A stretch of 64,000 nucleotides of DNA. Origin: Hymenobacter convexus (GTDB lineage: Bacteria; Bacteroidota; Bacteroidia; Cytophagales; Hymenobacteraceae). Position 1 is the stretch's first letter. The number at the start of each line of letters is the position of its first letter. Positions 60,529 to 64,000 of this stretch are shown here, piece after piece. The translations under genes were made by a program, and so were the position numbers. The notes beneath the pieces were generated by a model. That model saw nothing but the letters and a program-made list of their open reading frames with translations, did not search any database and had not been told where the DNA came from. Location: the NCBI RefSeq assembly GCF_030580955.1, contig NZ_JAUQON010000002.1:558001-622000 (forward strand), read 5' to 3'.

Positions 60529-62085
60529 CTACAGCTTCACCTGTTGCACCACCCATTCCCGAATGGCTTCCAGGGCATCGGCCGAAGCGGCGGGGTGCTG
60601 CTCGGTGCCGGCGGCCAGGGCCTGGGCGCTGGCCGGCGCCAGGAAGTCGTGGTTCAGCCCGTCCAGCTTTTGGCTATTGACGTGCTTGTTGGCTTTCAAA
60701 CCTTTTTCGAGCAGCGGCAAATTGGTAGCCGTGAGCACCTGCGAGTCGGCGGTGCCGTGCAGCAGCAGCGTGGGGCAGCTCACCTTGCCGAGGTCGGTTT
60801 GCGGGTTGGAGGCCAGGAGCGAGCGGTACCAGGGGCTGGTGAGCTGGGCTGCCCGCTTCTGGGCCGTGGCCGACGGCAGGCCGGGGTAGAGCTGCTTCAG
60901 CATATTGGCCACAATGGCCTGCGCCTGGGCATTGTCGGCCGTTTGCCGAATGATTTCGAGCATGGCGTACTGCCGCTTATAGAGCGCGTCGCTGCGCTTC
61001 TGCGCTTCTGCGTCTAGGCGCATTTGCTCCTGCGCTACGCGCACCTGCACTTGCTGGGCCGAGGTGCCGGCGGCCAGCTGCTTTTTGGCTTCGCGGCGGG
61101 CCAGGGTCATCACCTGCATTTCTTTGCGGTCCCAGGCCAGCTGGGCGGTGTCGGGCTCGCCAGGCTGGTTCACCAAGGAGGTTTGGCGGGCCAAAAGCTC
61201 CTGGCCATTCACCCCGGCCGCGCCTAGCGACACCAGAAAGGCCGGCGCCGGGGCTACGGCAGCCACTTGCAGCGCCACGTTGGCGCCGTCGCCGTGGCCC
61301 AGCAGGCCCACCCGCAGCGGGTTGATGTCCGCGTGAGCGCGCAAAAAGGTGAGGGCCGACTGCGCATCCGCCACCAGCTCGGCGCGGGAATTGGCCGCGG
61401 GGATGGCGGCCGAGCGACCCGTGCCGCGGCTGTCCAGGCGCAATACTGCTAAGCCCTGCCGCGTGAGGTAATCGGCCAGTTCATCGAGGAGGTTATAGGT
61501 GCCTTCGGCGCGCTCGGCTTTGCTGCCATCGGCCAGGAGCACCACGGCCGGAAACGGCCCGGCGCCGAGTGGCATACTCAGGCTGCCGCCCAGGCCGAGC
61601 TCAGGGTTGGGGCTGTTCAGGCTGCTCACCCGTACTTCTTCGGTTTTGTAAGCCATCGACATGCCTTTGAGCGCCGATGCGGCCGGGGCAGCGCCCGTCG
61701 GGGTGCGGTCGAGTACCAGCGTGGTGCGGAAGCCGGGCTGCTGCCATTGGCCGCGCAGGCGTTTGCCCTCGGCCACGGGCAGGGCCACGAACCGGCACCC
61801 CGCATTGTCGGCGTAAAAAGCCACGCTATCAGCACTGCTCACCACCCGCATCGGGCTGTTTTTCAGCTTGGCGGCAGTCACATCCAGTAGGGCCACGGTG
61901 GTGCCGTCGGTTCGCTCGGCAATGGTGATGGAAACCTGTCGGCTACCGCCCGGCACCGCTAGCTGGCCTGTCCAGTGGCCTACCAACTGGGGGTGGTCGA
62001 TTATGCCTGCTTGAGCACTATTGCTCAAGGCAACTGCCAGCATAGTGAAGATGTTGATAATTAATTGGGTACGGAATGTTTTCAT
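60529..62085 (-). CDS. Secreted alpha/beta-hydrolase-fold protein with Gly in place of the nucleophile Ser
   Basis: The protein has 518 residues with a signal peptide ending near AQAG. Residues 27-145 form a beta-rich N-terminal domain (HWTGQLAVPGGSRQVSITI) and 150-518 an alpha/beta hydrolase fold of the S33/acyl-peptidase type with a helical lid near 300-390. The nucleophile elbow reads GHGDG (263-267) where the family has G-H-S-x-G, so the serine is Gly265 (GGC). LHGTADSQV and LNHDF still supply the expected Asp and His. The usual oxyanion SGSGP is replaced by LADGSKAERAEG. It is probably not a normal hydrolase. Confidence 0.85.
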   Translation of the reverse strand: MKTFRTQLIINIFTMLAVALSNSAQAGIIDHPQLVGHWTGQLAVPGGSRQVSITIAERTDGTTVALLDVTAAKLKNSPMRVVSSADSVAFYADNAGCRFVALPVAEGKRLRGQWQQPGFRTTLVLDRTPTGAAPAASALKGMSMAYKTEEVRVSSLNSPNPELGLGGSLSMPLGAGPFPAVVLLADGSKAERAEGTYNLLDELADYLTRQGLAVLRLDSRGTGRSAAIPAANSRAELVADAQSALTFLRAHADINPLRVGLLGHGDGANVALQVAAVAPAPAFLVSLGAAGVNGQELLARQTSLVNQPGEPDTAQLAWDRKEMQVMTLARREAKKQLAAGTSAQQVQVRVAQEQMRLDAEAQKRSDALYKRQYAMLEIIRQTADNAQAQAIVANMLKQLYPGLPSATAQKRAAQLTSPWYRSLLASNPQTDLGKVSCPTLLLHGTADSQVLTATNLPLLEKGLKANKHVNSQKLDGLNHDFLAPASAQALAAGTEQHPAASADALEAIREWVVQQVKL

Positions 62086-62143
62086 GGCGGCGCGTCTCCG
62101 TTTTTGAGCTACAGCAAACCCGACTTGCTGTCATTAAAACAGG

Positions 62144-62163
62144 ATTGTATTCAAAAGTACAAT
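62144..62163 (-). promoter_or_regulatory. Promoter -7 element and palindrome of the alpha/beta-hydrolase-like gene
   Basis: TACTTTTG on the minus strand (62152-62159) matches TAnnTTTG and lies 66 bp before the ATG. A perfect inverted repeat ATTGTA/TACAAT (62144-62149 and 62158-62163) overlaps it and could bind a regulator. The surrounding 62120-62250 stretch is notably AT-rich and otherwise empty. Confidence 0.5.
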
Positions 62164-62303
62164 AAATTCTTGCTTTGTGAATCTATTGAATATAAATTTT
62201 ATTAAAATATTTAGCGGCATTATTTAATAATTTGCTATCTGTGTTCTTCTACCTCGGCTTAATGCCTGCCAACACTCGGCTGCAATACTCATTGCATTCC
62301 ACG

Positions 62304-62348
62304 AAAAAGCCCCTCGAAATCTGGCGCAAATGCCAAAATTCGAGGGGC
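62304..62348 (-). terminator. Intrinsic terminator of the 64-residue protein gene
   Basis: GCCCCTCGAAT-type arms (62309-62319 and 62338-62348) pair, with an inner TGGC/GCCA fold, and five T residues follow on the minus strand (62304-62308). It lies 36 bp past the stop at 62384, which supports that gene. Confidence 0.8.
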
Positions 62349-62383
62349 AAAAAAGGTGAACGGCTGTATGGGTTCGCAGTGGT

Positions 62384-62578
62384 TTACGAGGCCGTGTACC
62401 AGGCCAGCACTTCGAGGCCGGCGGCGTCATTGTCGGCTTCTACCACTTCATCAATGACGTGCTGGACTTCGGCTTCCGACCAGCCTTCGTCTTCGGCGGC
62501 GGGCACCCAGAGGTCGAGGGCAGCGTAGCGGTTGGTATTGGGGGGCAGTGTCCAGCGGACTTTTTTGCGAATGTTCAT
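62384..62578 (-). CDS. Small acidic protein of unknown function
   Basis: The protein has 64 residues (MNIRKKVRWTLPPNTNRYAA onward) with a basic N-terminus and an acidic helical second half (GWSEAEVQHVIDEVVEADND). It has no signal peptide or domain I recognise. A proper terminator 36 bp downstream and normal codon use support it as a gene. It follows rlpA by 36 bp on the same strand and may be cotranscribed with it. Confidence 0.6.
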   Translation of the reverse strand: MNIRKKVRWTLPPNTNRYAALDLWVPAAEDEGWSEAEVQHVIDEVVEADNDAAGLEVLAWYTAS

Positions 62579-62614
62579 GGCGAAAAATCGGTTTCAGAAG
62601 ACAAATAAACACCG

Positions 62615-63058
62615 TTAAGGCGCCGCCTTGATGACGACGAGGCGCACGGGCACCACGCCGGCCGAAACGATGTCGAGCTGCTCGGCGGCGCGGCGCGACA
62701 CGTCCACGATGTAGCCTTTGGTGTGCGGCCCGCGGTCGGTCACGGTCACGTCGACGGAGCGGCCGTTGCGCGTGTTGGTGACGCGGATGACCGTGCCGAA
62801 GGGCAGCGTGTTGTGGGCGGCCGTCATCTGGCCGGGGCGGTAGGTGGAGCCGCTAGCGGTGGCCCGGCCGTTGAATTTGTCGGCGTAGTAGGAGCCGAGG
62901 CCGGTTTGGGTATAGGTGCCACGCGGGGCTTTGGTACTGCCGTTGCCCGCGTTGCGGCTGCCCCCGCACGAAGCCAGCAAAAGCAGGCCCGGCAGAAGCC
63001 AGAAGAGGCACCTCAAAGGAATGAGGTATAGGATTTTGGCCTTGTGATTTTGCTTCAT
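62615..63058 (-). CDS. rlpA: RlpA-family septal ring lytic transglycosylase-like lipoprotein
   Basis: The protein has 147 residues with lipobox LLASC (Cys31) and a single double-psi beta-barrel (about residues 55-145). GLGSYYADKFNGRATASGSTY, MTAAHNTLPFGTVIRVTN and VTVTDRGPHTKGYIVDVS are the family motifs, including the catalytic Asp in TDRGPH. There is no SPOR domain, unlike E. coli RlpA. It should act in the periplasm on glycan strands lacking peptides. Confidence 0.92.
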   Translation of the reverse strand: MKQNHKAKILYLIPLRCLFWLLPGLLLLASCGGSRNAGNGSTKAPRGTYTQTGLGSYYADKFNGRATASGSTYRPGQMTAAHNTLPFGTVIRVTNTRNGRSVDVTVTDRGPHTKGYIVDVSRRAAEQLDIVSAGVVPVRLVVIKAAP

Positions 63059-63134
63059 CTAAACTTAATGATTTGCGATAACCTTTCGGCCGAGTTTCTC
63101 ACCCAACACCACTTTTCTTAACCAACTCAAAACC

Positions 63135-63356
63135 ATGAAAAACCTGTTGAAACTGGCTTCGGCCGTAGCCCTTTCGTGCACCTTCCTGGCTGCTCACGCG
63201 CAGCAGGGCGACGACAAGATGATGAAAAAAGAGGAGAAGACCGAAGGCAAGATGATGAAGAAGGACGGCAAAATGGGCTCGAAAGACAAAATGGCCAAGA
63301 AAGACGGGAAGATGATGAAGAAGGATGGCAAGATGATGTCGAAAGACAAAATGTAG
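63135..63356 (+). CDS. Secreted Met/Lys/Asp-rich low-complexity peptide
   Basis: The protein has 73 residues. A signal peptide ends AHAQ near residue 23. The mature 50 residues are built only of Lys, Met, Asp, Gly, Glu, Ser and Ala in repeated KMMKKDGKM and SKDKM units, with about a dozen Met. It is probably disordered and positively charged. Met-rich secreted sequences can bind copper or silver, but no such role is shown here. It is followed by a good terminator and is divergent from rlpA, which supports a real gene. Confidence 0.75.
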   Translation: MKNLLKLASAVALSCTFLAAHAQQGDDKMMKKEEKTEGKMMKKDGKMGSKDKMAKKDGKMMKKDGKMMSKDKM

Positions 63357-63380
63357 GCCAACCGCCTCGCTACATGAAAA

Positions 63381-63431
63381 GCCGCCCGGCTTGCGCGCTT
63401 CTTCGGAAGCCGCAGGCCGGGCGGTTTTTTT
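63381..63431. terminator. Intrinsic terminator between convergent genes
   Basis: GCCGCCCGGC (63381-63390) pairs with GCCGGGCGGT (63416-63425) across a loop that has its own small fold, followed by T residues to 63431. It serves the Met/Lys-rich peptide gene and perhaps the GH25 gene. Confidence 0.8.
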
Positions 63432-63436
63432 GGGCA

Positions 63437-64000
63437 TCAGCGGTGGCGGGCCCTGGGCGTCGGCAGTTTGGGTGGGGCCGGAGGAGGCGGCACGCGCAAG
63501 GCTTCCAAGTCTTTGAAATTGCCTTGGAATACGTTGAAATCGACCACGCCGCGAATGCCGGGCACGTAGGCTTCGTCGGAATGCTGCCAGATTATCCACT
63601 TGCTGCGGGCCAGGGCGGGGCGCTCCACCTCGTAGTGCGCCAGCCAGAGCGGGTAAGCGTCGAAGTGCCCGGCCAGGTGGCGCTTATAGAAGCTGTGGTT
63701 GGAGTAGAGGATGGGCCGCACGCCGTAGTGCGCCTCGATGAGGCGCAGCCAGCGGGCCACCTCGCGGCGCAGCACGGCCACGTCGTGAAAATTGGCGGCT
63801 TCCACGTCGAGCACGGGCGGCAGGTCGCCGGGCGCCAGGGGCACGGTGCGGGCGAAAAGGTCGGCTTGCACCTGGCCGTTGCGGTTGGGCTGGAAGTAGT
63901 GGTAGGCCCCGCAGAGCACGCCGGCCTTGCGGGCTTCCCGCCAGTTGCGGGCAAAGCGGGCGTCGCGCAGGGTGGCGCCCTCGCTGGCTTTGATGAAGGC
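63437..64000 (-). CDS. GH25 lysozyme, N-terminus beyond the right edge
   Basis: The frame is open from the right edge (no start seen) and gives 188 residues to the stop at 63437. FIKASEGATLRDARFARNW and AGVLCGAYHYFQP are the GH25 substrate strands, PPVLDVEAANFHD contains the catalytic DxE pair, ILYSNHSFYKRHLAG and WIIWQHSDEAYVPGIRGVVDFNVFQG finish the barrel. The enzyme hydrolyses the MurNAc-GlcNAc bond of peptidoglycan. The C-terminal tail is Pro/Arg-rich. It is convergent with the Met/Lys-rich peptide gene. Confidence 0.92.
   Translation of the reverse strand, partial: AFIKASEGATLRDARFARNWREARKAGVLCGAYHYFQPNRNGQVQADLFARTVPLAPGDLPPVLDVEAANFHDVAVLRREVARWLRLIEAHYGVRPILYSNHSFYKRHLAGHFDAYPLWLAHYEVERPALARSKWIIWQHSDEAYVPGIRGVVDFNVFQGNFKDLEALRVPPPPAPPKLPTPRARHR

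Noticed and set aside
63190..63355. Direct repeats that could suggest a small CRISPR-like or satellite array
   Set aside because: The repeats are short, irregular, in frame and encode a Lys/Met-rich peptide; no constant repeat with unique spacers.
1..64000. tRNA, rRNA, riboswitch or origin of replication
   Set aside because: I looked for cloverleaf-like stretches, conserved rRNA cores and DnaA-box clusters in the gaps and saw none; the gaps are short and mostly filled by the inverted repeats.

Overview
The window looks like a chromosomal stretch of a GC-rich member of the Bacteroidota, most likely Hymenobacter or a close relative. I infer this from the secreted proteins with a type IX secretion (T9SS) C-terminal domain, the Bacteroidota promoter -7 element TAnnTTTG in front of several genes, the lack of Shine-Dalgarno sequences, and a GC content near 63-65% by eye. 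I found no rRNA, tRNA, CRISPR array, transposase or phage module. About 55 genes can be supported, two of them cut by the window edges.

Layout. 1-3.4 kb: a truncated beta-helix surface protein and a T9SS-sorted secreted protein. 3.7-8.8 kb: a channel-like membrane protein, LutB, a secreted M28 aminopeptidase and IspF. 9.1-16.6 kb: a TetR regulator followed by a complete tripartite RND efflux operon (TolC, adaptor, permease), then a carrier-protein-like gene without the usual phosphopantetheine serine. 16.7-20 kb: a YkvA protein and an ECF sigma factor with a membrane-tethered trypsin-like protease where an anti-sigma factor would be expected, facing a Thr/Ala-rich lipoprotein. 20-23.2 kb: a McrBC-type restriction pair split by an opposite-strand gene. 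23.3-33.1 kb: a lipoprotein, an Fe(II)/2OG oxygenase, a TolB-like protein, ChrA, an acyltransferase, an AraC regulator with an alpha/beta hydrolase, an aldo/keto reductase and a basic secreted protein. 33.5-43.5 kb: CbpA-CbpM, a ZIP transporter, small lipoproteins, NadC, GpmI, a beta-helix lipoprotein and RF1. 43.6-48.9 kb: a thrA-thrB-orphan-thrC operon. 48.9-51.2 kb: a haem-binding lipoprotein and an FAD amine-oxidase-like enzyme. 51.2-59.3 kb: a maltodextrin block (MFS transporter, two GH13 enzymes, an SDR, a glucan-phosphorylase-like protein). 59.4-64 kb: an SRAP protein, an alpha/beta hydrolase-like protein without its nucleophile, RlpA, a Met/Lys-rich secreted peptide and a GH25 lysozyme cut by the right edge.

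The most striking unexplained pattern is in the gaps between genes. At least six unrelated families of inverted-repeat elements (about 75-220 bp) lie there. In the largest family, arms of 32-41 bp beginning AACGTCATG surround unrelated spacers, with five simple copies, one nested copy and one solo arm. Several other elements supply the stop codon of the gene they follow. Other notable points are three -7 boxes lying exactly 4 nt before a start codon (predicted leaderless mRNAs), three enzyme-family proteins without a key catalytic or cofactor residue (carrier protein Ser to Thr, hydrolase Ser to Gly, phosphorylase without the PLP lysine), and a sharply bounded low-GC segment inside thrA.
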